Numbered from the stretch's first letter, positions 44,086 to 52,793 are shown. The stretch: 64,000 bases of DNA from Gemmatimonas sp. (GCF_027531815.1 NZ_JAPZSK010000002.1:124001-188000); one strand, 5' to 3'. Program-made: numbers and translations. Notes: generated from the letters alone by a model not told the origin.

Positions 44086-44497
44086 GCGCACGAAACGATG
44101 GCCGGATCGACGCCAAGGGGCAGCGGTGCGGACGGAGTGGTTGGCGTTGGAGCAGCGACGCACCGGACCTCCAGCAAGAGCGACTGACCCGCGCGGCAGG
44201 GGCGTCTGCTGAGCGGGGCATTCACGACGATGTCTTTGGGGAAACACGGCAGCGCGCCGGTCCCCCACTACGCCCGGGCGGCGCCCGGCCGGCTCCGCAC
44301 TCTGCGGCGTGGCCGACGCGCGCGCAGCCGGTCTGGCGCCAGCTCACTGCCGCGCGCACCTCCTCGGCACTCCGCACATGCACCACGCTGGCGCCGGCGG
44401 CTGGCCCGGCCTCCGCATGGCGAACGGGGCAGGGGGAAACGGGAACCCCGCCCGCTCACGCTACCGCCAGGGCCGCCGCTGCGCGGTTCGTCGCCCG
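44086..44497. other. Gap between the peroxidase and the small membrane protein
   Basis: 412 nt with no supported gene. A minus-strand stretch near 44350-44410 translates to ASVVHVRSAEEVRAAVSW, which looks protein-like and could be a decayed gene, but it is too short to assign. Confidence 0.3.
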
Positions 44498-44917
44498 TTA
44501 CGGGTCGCCCCGCCGCAGCAAGCCAACTCCGGTGAGCAGCACCGTGGTGACGAGGGACCCCGCCCCCAGCCACAACAGCGATGCGAAGGTTGGGTGGAAG
44601 GCGAGCCCGAAGAAGCCGCCCGACAGCAGCACCGCCCCCGCCACCGCGAGCACGCGAGCGGCCCAGCGGGCGCCCTCGGGGAGGGTCGCCGAGTCCAGCA
44701 GCCCCTGCAGGACAAGGGAGAGGAGGACCAGGACCCCGGCGTGGGCGTGCCCTGCGCGGAACAGCGCCTGCTGCGTCGGCGTCAGCTCGAAGCCCGGGGG
44801 CAATCCGTGGGCACTGCCGGTCACGATGCCCAGCAGGGTGAGGCCGCCGTAGACGATGGTCGGGACGGTGAGCAGCGTGAGGCCCGCCATGAGGCGGGCG
44901 GGACGGGAGAGGGTCAT
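44498..44917 (-). CDS. Small four-helix membrane protein
   Basis: 139 residues, four predicted transmembrane helices (LLTVPTIVYGGLTLLGIV, AGVLVLLSLVLQGLLDS, VLAVAGAVLLSGGFFGLAF and LVTTVLLTGVGLL). Family not recognised. A conserved-looking RAGHAHAG motif follows the first helix. ATG 44917 overlaps the stop of the SDR gene as ATGA, so it is the last gene of the operon controlled by the TetR-type operator region. Confidence 0.8.
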   Translation of the reverse strand: MTLSRPARLMAGLTLLTVPTIVYGGLTLLGIVTGSAHGLPPGFELTPTQQALFRAGHAHAGVLVLLSLVLQGLLDSATLPEGARWAARVLAVAGAVLLSGGFFGLAFHPTFASLLWLGAGSLVTTVLLTGVGLLRRGDP

Positions 44918-45744
44918 GGGAGGCGTCCGGTTGGGGATTGTGTGGCCCTGGTGCCGACCGGCGCGAGCAGCGCCGCGCTGATGCGGGCCGTGAGAGCACG
45001 GGGCGAGAAGCGGGCCGACTGCGCCATGAGCTGGTTCAGCCGGCCGACGATCCGCGTCGGGCCGCGCGACTCGAGCGCCGCCAGCGCCGCGTCGACCACG
45101 TCGGCGACGGTGAGCAACCGACGGAAGACCGCCGTGGAACGGACGCCGGGTCCGGCCGCATCGAGGAACGGCGTCTCGACGGGGCCGGGACAGAGCGCCG
45201 CCACGTGCAGCCCGCGCCCGTGGTACTCCGCCCAGAGGGCCTCCGAGAGCGACAGCACATACGCCTTGGTCGCACCATAGGCCGCCATGAACGGGGCCGG
45301 CTGAAAGGCCACCGTCGACGCGATGTTGAGCACCGTGCCCCGACGGGCGAGCAGGGCGGGGACGAACTGGTGGGTCAGCTCCGTGAGCGCCACGACATTC
45401 ACCTGGAGCATGTCGCTCACGTGGGCGGGGGCCTCGGTCTCGAAGCCCCCGTGGAACCCGAAGCCCGCGTTGTTCACCAGCAGGTCCACCGGCAGGGCGA
45501 GGCGCTCGACGTCGTCGAACAGGCGTCGGGCCGCCCCTGGGGCCGCGAGGTCGGCCGGCACCACCGTGGCGCGGCCGCCGGCCGCCTCGATGCGGCCGCG
45601 CAGGGCCTCGAGGCGCGGCACCGAACGCGCCGTGAGCAGGACGTGCGTGCCCTGGGCGGCCAGCGCAGCGGCGAGTGCTTCGCCAATGCCCGACGACGCG
45701 CCGGTCAGCAGGGCGACGCGAGGGCGCGGATGGCGGGGGCTCAT
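44914..45744 (-). CDS. Short-chain dehydrogenase/reductase
   Basis: 276 residues, classical SDR. Cofactor loop LLTGASSGIGEALA (about 12-25), NNAGFGFHGG, catalytic Ser in NIASTVAFQPA, and Y-x3-K in AYGATKAYVLS, followed by CPGPVETPF. It resembles the DltE/YdfG-like SDRs that act on lipid-like or small carbonyl substrates, but the substrate is unknown. ATG 45744 overlaps the DUF2147 gene stop, and its end overlaps the membrane protein start. Confidence 0.9.
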   Translation of the reverse strand: MSPRHPRPRVALLTGASSGIGEALAAALAAQGTHVLLTARSVPRLEALRGRIEAAGGRATVVPADLAAPGAARRLFDDVERLALPVDLLVNNAGFGFHGGFETEAPAHVSDMLQVNVVALTELTHQFVPALLARRGTVLNIASTVAFQPAPFMAAYGATKAYVLSLSEALWAEYHGRGLHVAALCPGPVETPFLDAAGPGVRSTAVFRRLLTVADVVDAALAALESRGPTRIVGRLNQLMAQSARFSPRALTARISAALLAPVGTRATQSPTGRLP

Positions 45745-46307
45745 GGTGCGCGCCGCCAGGTCTGGGTGCGGCCGAGCAGGGAGATGCCGATGAAGCCGCG
45801 GACCTGCAGGGTACGGCCGTCCGGGCTCGGGGTGAGCTTAATGCGATACGTCTTGCCGTTGTCGGGATCGAGGAGTTCGCCGCCGCCCCACGTGTCGCCG
45901 GCGCGGCGTACGTTGCGAATGATTTCGAGGCCGGTGACTGGCTGGTTGCGCCGGTCACCGGGGCACTTGTCGCAGAGGCTCTCGGGTTCCCCCGGCACGA
46001 GGGAGCCGCGGATGATGCCAGTCAGGACGCCGTTGCGCTCGACGATCTCGACGATGCCGCGCGGCTTGCCCGTGTCTTCATCGACCGTGTGCCAGGTGCC
46101 CACGGGGGTGGCGGAGGCCTGGGCGTGCAGTGGGGCGGACAGGGCGGCGAGCAGGGCGGCGGGGGCCGCGGCGAGCGTGGCGACGAACAGGCGCGGGAGC
46201 AGGCGCGGGAGCAGGCGCGGGAGCAGGCGCGGGAGCAGGCGCGGGAACAGGCGCGGGAACAGGCGCGGGAACAGGCGCGGGAGCAGGCGGAAGACGGTAC
46301 GGCGCAT
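45741..46307 (-). CDS. DUF2147 exported protein with repeat-expanded signal peptide
   Basis: 188 residues. The C-terminal ~120 residues are a DUF2147 domain: VGTWHTVDEDTGKPRGIVEI, LCDKCPGDRRNQPVTGLEII, GGGELLDPDNGKTYRIKL and LQVRGFIGISLLGRTQTW. The signal peptide is odd: MRRTVF is followed by eight or nine (L/F)PRL units encoded by a 12-bp tandem repeat, before a normal hydrophobic core ending LHAQ. ATG 46307 is preferred over the upstream in-frame GTG 46343, which lies in the operator region. First gene of the TetR-controlled operon. Confidence 0.85.
   Translation of the reverse strand: MRRTVFRLLPRLFPRLFPRLFPRLLPRLLPRLLPRLLPRLFVATLAAAPAALLAALSAPLHAQASATPVGTWHTVDEDTGKPRGIVEIVERNGVLTGIIRGSLVPGEPESLCDKCPGDRRNQPVTGLEIIRNVRRAGDTWGGGELLDPDNGKTYRIKLTPSPDGRTLQVRGFIGISLLGRTQTWRRAP
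46188..46283. repeat. Eight 12-bp tandem repeats inside the DUF2147 signal peptide
   Basis: Eight consecutive copies of CAGGCGCGGGAG or CAGGCGCGGGAA (46188-46283) plus a degenerate ninth unit at 46284-46295. Copies 5-7 carry the A variant. On the minus strand each unit encodes four residues, PRL plus L or F. Because the unit is 12 bp, gain or loss of copies does not shift frame. Confidence 0.95.
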
Positions 46308-46331
46308 GGCGAGAGCCTCGAAGTGGAAGGT

Positions 46332-46391
46332 AGACAACGTCACCTGACAGTGTCATGTGACAATGTCTACTTCGCAGGGTTGACAATGTCA
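46332..46391. promoter_or_regulatory. Cluster of four TetR-type operators, TGACA-N-TGTCA
   Basis: Four related palindromes lie between divergent genes: A 46332-46342 (8/10 to TGACA-N-TGTCA), B 46345-46355 (perfect), C 46358-46368 (9/10), D 46381-46391 (perfect, extended to TTGACAATGTCAA at 46380-46392). Centres are 13, 13 and 23 bp apart. Site D contains TTGACA, a perfect -35 hexamer, on both strands, so a bound repressor would block both promoters. If plus-strand TTGACA (46380) is used with a 17-nt spacer, the tetR message would start at about its ATG. The palindrome form suits a TetR-family dimer. Confidence 0.75.
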
Positions 46392-46413
46392 AGCCCCCTC
46401 GGCATGCTTCGAG

Positions 46414-46986
46414 ATGACCGCCGACCTCAAGCAGCGCGTCCTCGACGCCAGCGTGCAGTTGATCGACGACGCCGGGCTGACCGGCCTGTCCATGCGCGAG
46501 GTCGCCCGGCGCGCCGGCGTGAGCCACCAGGCGCCCTACCACCACTTCGCGGACAAGGCCTCCATCGTCGCGGCGCTGGTCGAGCGCGGCTTCACCTTGC
46601 TCGCTGAACGGATGGAGGCGGCGGAGCGCACGGGCCCCCCCGCCCAGCGGATGCGGCGCGTGGGGCGCGCCTACGTGGACTTCGCCCTCGAGCAGCCGGT
46701 GTACTTCCGGCTCATGTTCCGCCCCGAACTCTCGGACCCTGCGCGCTTTCCGGCGGCCGACGCCGCGGGCGGCCGAGCCTTTGCCGTGCTTGAGCGCCTC
46801 GTGGGCGACCTCGCCGGGCCACGGGCCAGCCGCTCACGAAAGGACGCGCTGCTCTCCATGCATTGGTCGCTCGTTCACGGACTGGCCACCTTGTTGCTCG
46901 ACGGGCCGCTGGCGGCGGAACTCGGGCAAGGCGTCGCCCGGGGACGCCACGTGGACGACGTGCTGACGCTCTTCCTCGCACGGTGA
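46414..46986 (+). CDS. TetR/AcrR-family transcriptional regulator
   Basis: 190 residues. N-terminal helix-turn-helix of TetR type (about 1-60): RVLDASVQLIDDAGLTGLS, MREVARRAGVSHQAPYHHF and DKASIVAALVERGF. The C-terminal ligand domain shows PVYFRLMFRPEL and LSMHWSLVHGLATLLLDG, the WHG-type TetR C-terminal domain. It is divergent from the DUF2147-SDR-membrane operon and directly beside the four-operator cluster, so it most likely represses both that operon and itself. The ligand is unknown. Confidence 0.93.
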   Translation: MTADLKQRVLDASVQLIDDAGLTGLSMREVARRAGVSHQAPYHHFADKASIVAALVERGFTLLAERMEAAERTGPPAQRMRRVGRAYVDFALEQPVYFRLMFRPELSDPARFPAADAAGGRAFAVLERLVGDLAGPRASRSRKDALLSMHWSLVHGLATLLLDGPLAAELGQGVARGRHVDDVLTLFLAR

Positions 46987-46990
46987 ACCG

Positions 46991-47386
46991 GTGACCCTCA
47001 CTCCCGCCGACTCCCTGACGATGTTGGGTGTCCTCGCGACGGCGGTCCTGCTCCTCCTCGGCCCCTCCGTAGCCGTTTGGCGCGCCCGCCTCGCACCGGG
47101 GGGCGGATGGCGCCGCTGGTCCGCCCTGCTGGTGCGGCTCATCGCACCGGCCGCGCTGGCGTACCTCCTCGTGGTGACGGCCTGGCTCCCCGCGTACAAC
47201 GGACAGTGCGGCGGCTGGTTGGGCGAGACCCAACCGTGCCTCGGTTTCGGTCAATACGCGCGCGAAGCGCTGTACTGGGCGGCGATGAGCATGGGGCTGC
47301 CGGCCCTGTTCGGTCTGTTTCTGGGCATCGCTGTCCTCTTGCTCCGCCTCCTGCGCCGCCGCGGCGCCGGGCCAGCGTCCCGGTAA
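46991..47386 (+). CDS. Small membrane protein of unknown function
   Basis: 131 residues with three hydrophobic helices (LTMLGVLATAVLLLLGPSV, LIAPAALAYLLVVTAWL and GLPALFGLFLGIAVLLLRLL). A short loop has two cysteines (QCGGWLGETQPC) that may pair outside the membrane. GTG 46991 is 4 nt after the tetR stop, so it is probably co-transcribed with tetR and under the same control. No family recognised. Confidence 0.7.
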   Translation: MTLTPADSLTMLGVLATAVLLLLGPSVAVWRARLAPGGGWRRWSALLVRLIAPAALAYLLVVTAWLPAYNGQCGGWLGETQPCLGFGQYAREALYWAAMSMGLPALFGLFLGIAVLLLRLLRRRGAGPASR

Positions 47387-47520
47387 ACACCTTCGGCGGC
47401 GCGGTCGCGACGGCGCCACGGCATTGCGCCGACGCGTTTCCACCGCGAGGATGATGGGCGCGCGCGCCACGTCTGGTCGCCCACCCCTGTTCACCAAGCG
47501 CTCGAGACCGGTCTCCACCC

Positions 47521-48252
47521 ATGCCCCTCCCCGTAGCCTTCCGGCGTATCGCCTCCCCCATCGCCCCGCTCGGTGCCGCCCTCGCGCTGCTCGCCGCCGG
47601 CTGTTCCGACGACCCCGCAGCGCCACCCCCCGTTGTCACGGTCCAGGCCGCCCCAGCCACGCTGTCCGTGCTTCCCGGCGGGACCGGGCAGGCGACCGTG
47701 ACCGTGAGCCGCAGCGCCCCGTCGGCGGGCACCGTCACCCTCGACGCGGCAGCGCTTCCGGCAGGCGTCACTGCGGCCTTCGCCCCCGCAGTGCTCGCGG
47801 CAAGTCAGACCACCAGTACCCTCACCTTCACGGTGGCGGCCGGCGCGACGGCCGGACAGTTCCCGGTCACGGTCCGAGCGACAAGCGCCACGGCCACCGC
47901 CGGGAGCGCCACCATTCCGCTGACCGTCCTGCCGCCGGCGACCCTCGGGCTTGCGGCCACCGTGCCAACCGCGGCGATCGCGGGCCTGGCCACGGTCGCC
48001 GGCACCTCGAGCGTCGTCACGATCACGCGCAGCACCGGCTATTCGGCGCCGGTGGATCTCACGGTGCTGAACGCGCCGGCCGGCTGGACCATCGCGGTGG
48101 CCCCGACGACGGTCCCGACCGGGGCGACCACGGCATCGGTGACCATCAGCATCCCCGCCCGCACGGCCGCAGGGAGCTACACCTTCACCGTGCGCGGACG
48201 GGCGGCCGGTGCGCCGGACGCGACGGTCGTCATCACCCAAGCCGTGAACTGA
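47521..48252 (+). CDS. Ig-like repeat lipoprotein
   Basis: 243 residues. Lipobox LAAGC (Cys about 28), short acidic/proline linker, then two immunoglobulin-like beta-sandwich repeats of about 100 residues. Repeat pairs: TVTLDAAALPAGVTAAFAP and PVDLTVLNAPAGWTIAVAP; GQFPVTVRATSA and GSYTFTVRGRAA. Such domains usually mediate adhesion or assembly on the cell surface. Strongly Ala/Thr/Val-rich. No catalytic motif. Confidence 0.8.
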   Translation: MPLPVAFRRIASPIAPLGAALALLAAGCSDDPAAPPPVVTVQAAPATLSVLPGGTGQATVTVSRSAPSAGTVTLDAAALPAGVTAAFAPAVLAASQTTSTLTFTVAAGATAGQFPVTVRATSATATAGSATIPLTVLPPATLGLAATVPTAAIAGLATVAGTSSVVTITRSTGYSAPVDLTVLNAPAGWTIAVAPTTVPTGATTASVTISIPARTAAGSYTFTVRGRAAGAPDATVVITQAVN

Positions 48253-48290
48253 CGCCGCTACAGGTACCGCCACGGGGCGCCACGCCGAGT

Positions 48291-48296
48291 TATGAT
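48291..48296 (+). promoter_or_regulatory. Possible -10 element TATGAT for the S9 peptidase
   Basis: TATGAT at 48291-48296 lies about 70 nt before ATG 48367 and 38 nt after the preceding stop. No good -35 is seen 17 nt upstream. If it is used, the in-frame ATG inside it (48292) cannot be the start, which supports ATG 48367. Confidence 0.35.
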
Positions 48297-48366
48297 AGGG
48301 CGCGGCGAGGCCGGTGGTGCTTCGGCCGTGAACGGTCGCGTTTCCCTCTCCAGGACGGATGCCGCC

Positions 48367-50817
48367 ATGTCCTCTCTCGTCTTGCTCAGCCGCCTCCTTC
48401 GCGTGACCGCCGGTGGCGGTGTCGCCGGATTGCTGGTGTGGCCCGCGCTTGCTCTCGCCCAATATCAGCAGCCGCCCGCGCCGATCTCGCAGATTCTGGA
48501 TCAGCCGGCCACCCCAGCCGTGCTGTTGAGTCCCGACCGCACCACGCTGGCCGTGTTGTCGTGGCCGGGCCTTCCCTCCATCCGCACGGTCGCGGGCGTC
48601 GAGTACCGCCTCGCCGGACGACGGTTCGACCCGGCGACCAGTGGCCCCTCGCGCGGCACCGGTTACACGGGGCTGGCCCTGCAGTCGGTCGCCGGTGGAG
48701 CGGCGCGCCCCATCGCCATGCCCCTCCCGGCGGGCGCGACGATGGGCGACGTGATGTGGTCGCCAGACGGCCGGCGCCTCGCGTTCACCATGACGGCTGA
48801 CTCGACGATCACGCTGTGGACCGCCGACGTCGCGACGGCGAACGCCACGCGCGTGACCGGGCAGCGGCTCAATGCGGTCCTCGGCCGGCCCTGCACGTGG
48901 GTGAGCGGGGAGCGGCTGGCGTGCACCTTCGTGCCGATCAGTCGCGGGGCGCAACCGCAGGCGCCCACCACGCCCGATGGCCCCATCGTGCAGGAAGCGC
49001 TGAGTGGTCGGGCCGAACGGGCCGCGACCTATCAGGATCTGCTCAAGAGTCCGTACGACGAGCGGGTCTTCGAGCACTTCGCCACGAGCCAGCTGGCCCT
49101 CGTTGCGCTCGACGGAACGGTGACGCCCCTCGGCCCACCGGCCATGCGCACCGGCGTCGATCCGTCGCCCGACGGGCGCTTCCTGCTGGTGAGCACCGTC
49201 TCGCGCCCGTTTTCGTACACGGTGCCCCTGGAGTACTTCCCCACCCGCACCGACGTGTGGGCCGTGGACGGTCGGGTGGTGAAGACCGTGGCCGACCGCC
49301 CGCTCATCGAACGGGTCCCGTGGGGTGGCGGCTCAGCGCTCACCGGGCCACGTACCATCGGGTGGCGCAGCGACGCCGACGCGACCCTCGCGTGGATCGA
49401 GGCCCTCGATGGCGGCGATCCCGCCGCGAAGGTCGCGAAGCGGGACCGCGTGCTGCTGCTGCCGGCGCCCTTCGCGAGCGGAGCGACGACGCTGGTGGAG
49501 ACGGAATACCGCGCGACCAGCATCACGTGGGACTCGCCGACCCGGGCGATCGCTCGCGAGCTCGACGCGCGTACGCGCCGGACCCGCACCTGGCTCATTG
49601 ACCCGTCGGGTGCGGCCGCGCCGCGCCAGCTGTGGGAGCGCAGCAGCGAAGACCGGTACGGCGATCCCGGTGAGTTCCTCACCACCCGCGATGCGCGTGG
49701 CCGGGTGCGACTGCTCACCACACCGGACGGACGCCACGCCTTCCTGACCGGACCCGGGGCCAGCCCCGCGGGCGACCAACCGTTCCTCGATCGGTATGAG
49801 CTCGCCAACGGGCAATCCACGCGCCTCTTCCGCAGTGCGGCGCCGTACTTCGAGCAGGTGACCAGCGTGCTGGACGCGACCGGCACGCGCGTGGTCACGC
49901 GGCGGGAGTCCAAGTCGGAGCCGCCCAACTACTTCGTGCGCGAACTCGGGCGGAAGGGGGCGCCGCGCGCGCTCACGGCGTTCACCGATCCGGCGCCGCA
50001 GTTCGCCGGCGTCACGAGCCAGCGCATCACGTACAAGCGCAAGGATGGCGTGCAGCTGTCGGCCACCGTGCACCTCCCGCCGGGCTACGACAAGGCAAAG
50101 GACGGGGCGTTGCCATTCCTGCTGTGGGCGTACCCCCTCGAATTCCGTTCCGCCGAGGCGGCCTCGCAGGTCACGGGGTCGCCCTATCGCTTCACGCGTC
50201 CCGCCGGGATGTCGCACTTGTTCATGCTGACCCAGGGGTACGGCGTGATGGACGATCCGACGATGCCGATCGTGGCCTTCGACGGAAAGGAGCCCAACGA
50301 CACGTACGTGGAGCAGCTCACCGCGAGTGCGCAGGCCGCCGTGGATACGCTCGTGGCCATGGGGGTGGCCGATCGTGATCGCATCGCCGTGGGCGGACAC
50401 TCCTACGGCGCCTTCATGACGGCCAACCTGCTGGCGCACACGCGGCTGTTCAAGGCCGGCATCGCGCGCAGCGGGGCCTACAATCGTACCCTCACGCCGT
50501 TTGGCTTCCAGGGCGAGGAGCGTTCGTACTGGGAGGCGCCAGAGCTGTACGAGCGCATGTCGCCGTTCACGTATGCCAACCGGATCAAGGATCCGATCCT
50601 GCTCATTCACGGCATGGCCGACAACAACACCGGCACGTTCCCCATGCAGAGCGAGCGCATGTACCAGGCGCTCAAGGGGAACGGGGCCACCGTGCGCTAT
50701 GTGCAACTCCCCGCTGAATCGCACGGCTACCTCGCGCGCGAGAGTGTGGGGCACACGCTGGCCGAGATGGCGGCGTGGCTCGACCGCTATTTGAAGAAGT
50801 CGAAGACGGCGATGTAG
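48367..50817 (+). CDS. Secreted S9-family peptidase (glutamyl/prolyl oligopeptidase type)
   Basis: 816 residues. Signal peptide (about 1-30, GLLVWPALALAQ), propeller region with PD40-like repeats (MWSPDGRRLAFTM, DPSPDGRFLLVST), and a C-terminal alpha/beta hydrolase. The nucleophile is in AVGGHSYGAFMTANLL, Asp in LIHGMADNNTGTFP, His in PAESHGYLARES. GFQGEERSYWEAPELY is typical of the glutamyl-endopeptidase-like S9 group. ATG 48367 begins the signal peptide; the earlier ATG 48292 overlaps a probable -10 element. Confidence 0.92.
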   Translation: MSSLVLLSRLLRVTAGGGVAGLLVWPALALAQYQQPPAPISQILDQPATPAVLLSPDRTTLAVLSWPGLPSIRTVAGVEYRLAGRRFDPATSGPSRGTGYTGLALQSVAGGAARPIAMPLPAGATMGDVMWSPDGRRLAFTMTADSTITLWTADVATANATRVTGQRLNAVLGRPCTWVSGERLACTFVPISRGAQPQAPTTPDGPIVQEALSGRAERAATYQDLLKSPYDERVFEHFATSQLALVALDGTVTPLGPPAMRTGVDPSPDGRFLLVSTVSRPFSYTVPLEYFPTRTDVWAVDGRVVKTVADRPLIERVPWGGGSALTGPRTIGWRSDADATLAWIEALDGGDPAAKVAKRDRVLLLPAPFASGATTLVETEYRATSITWDSPTRAIARELDARTRRTRTWLIDPSGAAAPRQLWERSSEDRYGDPGEFLTTRDARGRVRLLTTPDGRHAFLTGPGASPAGDQPFLDRYELANGQSTRLFRSAAPYFEQVTSVLDATGTRVVTRRESKSEPPNYFVRELGRKGAPRALTAFTDPAPQFAGVTSQRITYKRKDGVQLSATVHLPPGYDKAKDGALPFLLWAYPLEFRSAEAASQVTGSPYRFTRPAGMSHLFMLTQGYGVMDDPTMPIVAFDGKEPNDTYVEQLTASAQAAVDTLVAMGVADRDRIAVGGHSYGAFMTANLLAHTRLFKAGIARSGAYNRTLTPFGFQGEERSYWEAPELYERMSPFTYANRIKDPILLIHGMADNNTGTFPMQSERMYQALKGNGATVRYVQLPAESHGYLARESVGHTLAEMAAWLDRYLKKSKTAM

Positions 50818-50909
50818 CCGGGTGCGTGGCGCAGCGGCGGCCCGTGCCGTATTCTCGCCGGCGTGATCTGCGCGGCCTGCCCGCGCGGTTTCCCCTCTTC
50901 CCTGCGCCA

Positions 50910-52154
50910 ATGCCCGCCTCCGATTCCCCGCCGTCCTCGCGCCGCGTCGTCTGGTTGCTGGCCCTCATGGGGCTCGTGGCCTACGCGCTGCGCACCAACA
51001 TCGCCATCGCGCAGGAGTACATGGCCCCGGAGCTGGGGCTCACCATGGTGCAGATGGGGGTGATCTCCGCGTGGGGATTCCAACTGGCCTACACGATTGG
51101 GCAAGTCCCCGGCGGCGCCATGGGCGATCGCCACGGGGCGCGGCTGGTGTTGGCGGTGGCGGGGGTGGGCTGGGCCGTGGCGTCGCTGGCGTCGGGCGCA
51201 GTCGTGGGGTCGGGTATGGTGGCATTCACGGGGCTCTTTGCCGCCCGGCTGTTGCTTGGTGCGTCGCAGGCGGCCACCTACCCGGTGTCGGCCGTGGCCG
51301 TGGCGCGCCACGTCCCCGAGGGCGGTCGCACCGCCGCCAGCGCGATCTATCTGGCGGCCTCCACGCTGGGGGCTGCGCTGGCCCCGCTGACCCTCACGCC
51401 GCTCATGGCGAAGGCCGGCTGGCGGGCGGTGTTCCTCGTCAGCGCCGCGGTCGGCATGGGAGCGGCGGGCGTGTGGTACCTGCTTGCCCCACGGGACCGG
51501 GTCATTCCGTTGGGCGTCACGGCCACGGACCACGCCCCGTCGCTCTGGCAGCAGACAGGGCGACTCCTGCAGAATCCAGCGCTCCGACGGCTGTGCGCCG
51601 CGTATCTCCTGCACTCGGCCGTGCTGTACGTGTTCTTCTTCTGGTTCTTCCGCTACCTCATCGAGGCGCGCGGCTTCACGCTGCTCGAGACTGGCGTGTG
51701 GGCCAGTCTGCCGTATCTGCTGGCCACCGTCGCGGCCCCCCTCGCCGGCATGCTGGCCGACCGGCTGGCCCGGCAGGTCGGGCTGGCCACCGCGCGCCGT
51801 CGGGTGGCCATCAGCGGGCTCACCCTCGCGTCCCTGCTGGTCCTCACGGGGGCGTGGATTCCCACCCCCACGTTGGCCATCGTCGCGCTCAGTCTGTCGG
51901 CGGCGTGCCTGATCAGCTGTGAAGCGCCCTTCTGGACCACGGCGGCGGCACTGGGGCGTGAAGGGGAAGGGGCCGCCACCGGCGTCCTCAATCTCATGGG
52001 GAACGTGGGGGGCATCCTCTCCATCTGGCTGGTGCCGCTGATGAAGGACGCCTGGGGGTGGTTCGCCATGCTGGCCTTCTGGGCGGCGGTGGCGCTCGTG
52101 GCCGCCGCCCTCTTCGCCTCCACGGGACGGGACGAACGCATGCGCTCGACCTGA
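50910..52154 (+). CDS. Major facilitator superfamily transporter (anion:cation symporter type)
   Basis: 414 residues, about 12 transmembrane helices. MFS signatures: AYALRTNIAIAQEYMAPELG in helix 1, GGAMGDRHGARLVL (the helix 2-3 loop motif), YPVSAVAVARHVPEGGRTAASA and the central cytoplasmic loop near 200. It resembles ACS-type importers for organic anions such as sugar acids. It converges with soxG and lies beside the peptidase-sox run, so the imported compound might be a product of that pathway; this is only a positional hint. Confidence 0.88.
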   Translation: MPASDSPPSSRRVVWLLALMGLVAYALRTNIAIAQEYMAPELGLTMVQMGVISAWGFQLAYTIGQVPGGAMGDRHGARLVLAVAGVGWAVASLASGAVVGSGMVAFTGLFAARLLLGASQAATYPVSAVAVARHVPEGGRTAASAIYLAASTLGAALAPLTLTPLMAKAGWRAVFLVSAAVGMGAAGVWYLLAPRDRVIPLGVTATDHAPSLWQQTGRLLQNPALRRLCAAYLLHSAVLYVFFFWFFRYLIEARGFTLLETGVWASLPYLLATVAAPLAGMLADRLARQVGLATARRRVAISGLTLASLLVLTGAWIPTPTLAIVALSLSAACLISCEAPFWTTAAALGREGEGAATGVLNLMGNVGGILSIWLVPLMKDAWGWFAMLAFWAAVALVAAALFASTGRDERMRST

Positions 52155-52217
52155 GTCGCCGTCGCACGCGGCGGGCGGGTTCGGCTGCGCCCAGGGGTCA
52201 GCACCCCACAGCTGGGG

Positions 52218-52793
52218 CTATGCCCCCTCCATCGCGTCTGCCAGCCACTCGACCACGTACGATACGAACGACGGGCGTACCAGCAGGCGCCACGTGGGGG
52301 TGGCATCGACCAGCTGCAGCAGCACCGGTGCGCGCGCGAGCAGCGTCTGGGTGGCGTGCCCCACGGGGAAGGTGCGCGGGTGCAGGTCCAGCGTGCACAC
52401 GGCCGCCAACAGGTCGCGTGCGCGCGGGCCCGACAGCTCCAGGACATGCCGGCTGGCCGACAGCTCCACCACGGCGCCGTCGGTATCCGGTGTCCCGTCG
52501 CCCACGGCCTGCGACAGCGCGGTCAGCAGCGCGTCACGCGACGCGGTTGGTGCTTCCACCAGCCACTCGTCGGGCCGGAGCCACGTCACGCGCCCCGCCG
52601 GTGACGACACCATGGGGCCGTGACCAGGCAGCGCCTCCACCGCGAGCGCGGCAGCCACGCGAGAGCAGGCGCCTCCACGGGCGCGCACACTGATCAGCAG
52701 GGTCAACGGCAACGCCCGCAGCGTGGCGGCCGGCGACGACACCGCCGCCATGCGGGCCCGGAGCGCCGGATCGACGGGGATACGGTCACTCAT
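52218..52793 (-). CDS. soxG: Heterotetrameric sarcosine oxidase gamma subunit
   Basis: 191 residues. Typical SoxG segments: VTWLRPDEWLVEAP, VELSASRHVLELSGPRARDLLA, CTLDLHPRTFPVGHATQTLL and WRLLVRPSFVSYVVEWLADAM. The fold is related to the folate-binding half of SoxA/aminomethyltransferases. ATG 52793 overlaps the soxA stop (ATGA). Last gene of the soxBDAG set and of the long minus-strand run. A weak hairpin CCCCA-CAGC-TGGGG (52204-52217) overlaps its end. Confidence 0.92.
   Translation of the reverse strand: MSDRIPVDPALRARMAAVSSPAATLRALPLTLLISVRARGGACSRVAAALAVEALPGHGPMVSSPAGRVTWLRPDEWLVEAPTASRDALLTALSQAVGDGTPDTDGAVVELSASRHVLELSGPRARDLLAAVCTLDLHPRTFPVGHATQTLLARAPVLLQLVDATPTWRLLVRPSFVSYVVEWLADAMEGA

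Noticed and set aside
44350-44450. Minus-strand stretch translating to RHAEAGPAAGASVVHVRS and EEVRAAV
   Set aside because: Protein-like but too short and without start, stop or family match; could be chance.
52204-52217. Small hairpin CCCCA-CAGC-TGGGG between the MFS gene and soxG
   Set aside because: Only 5 bp and it overlaps the soxG stop; not strong enough to call a terminator.
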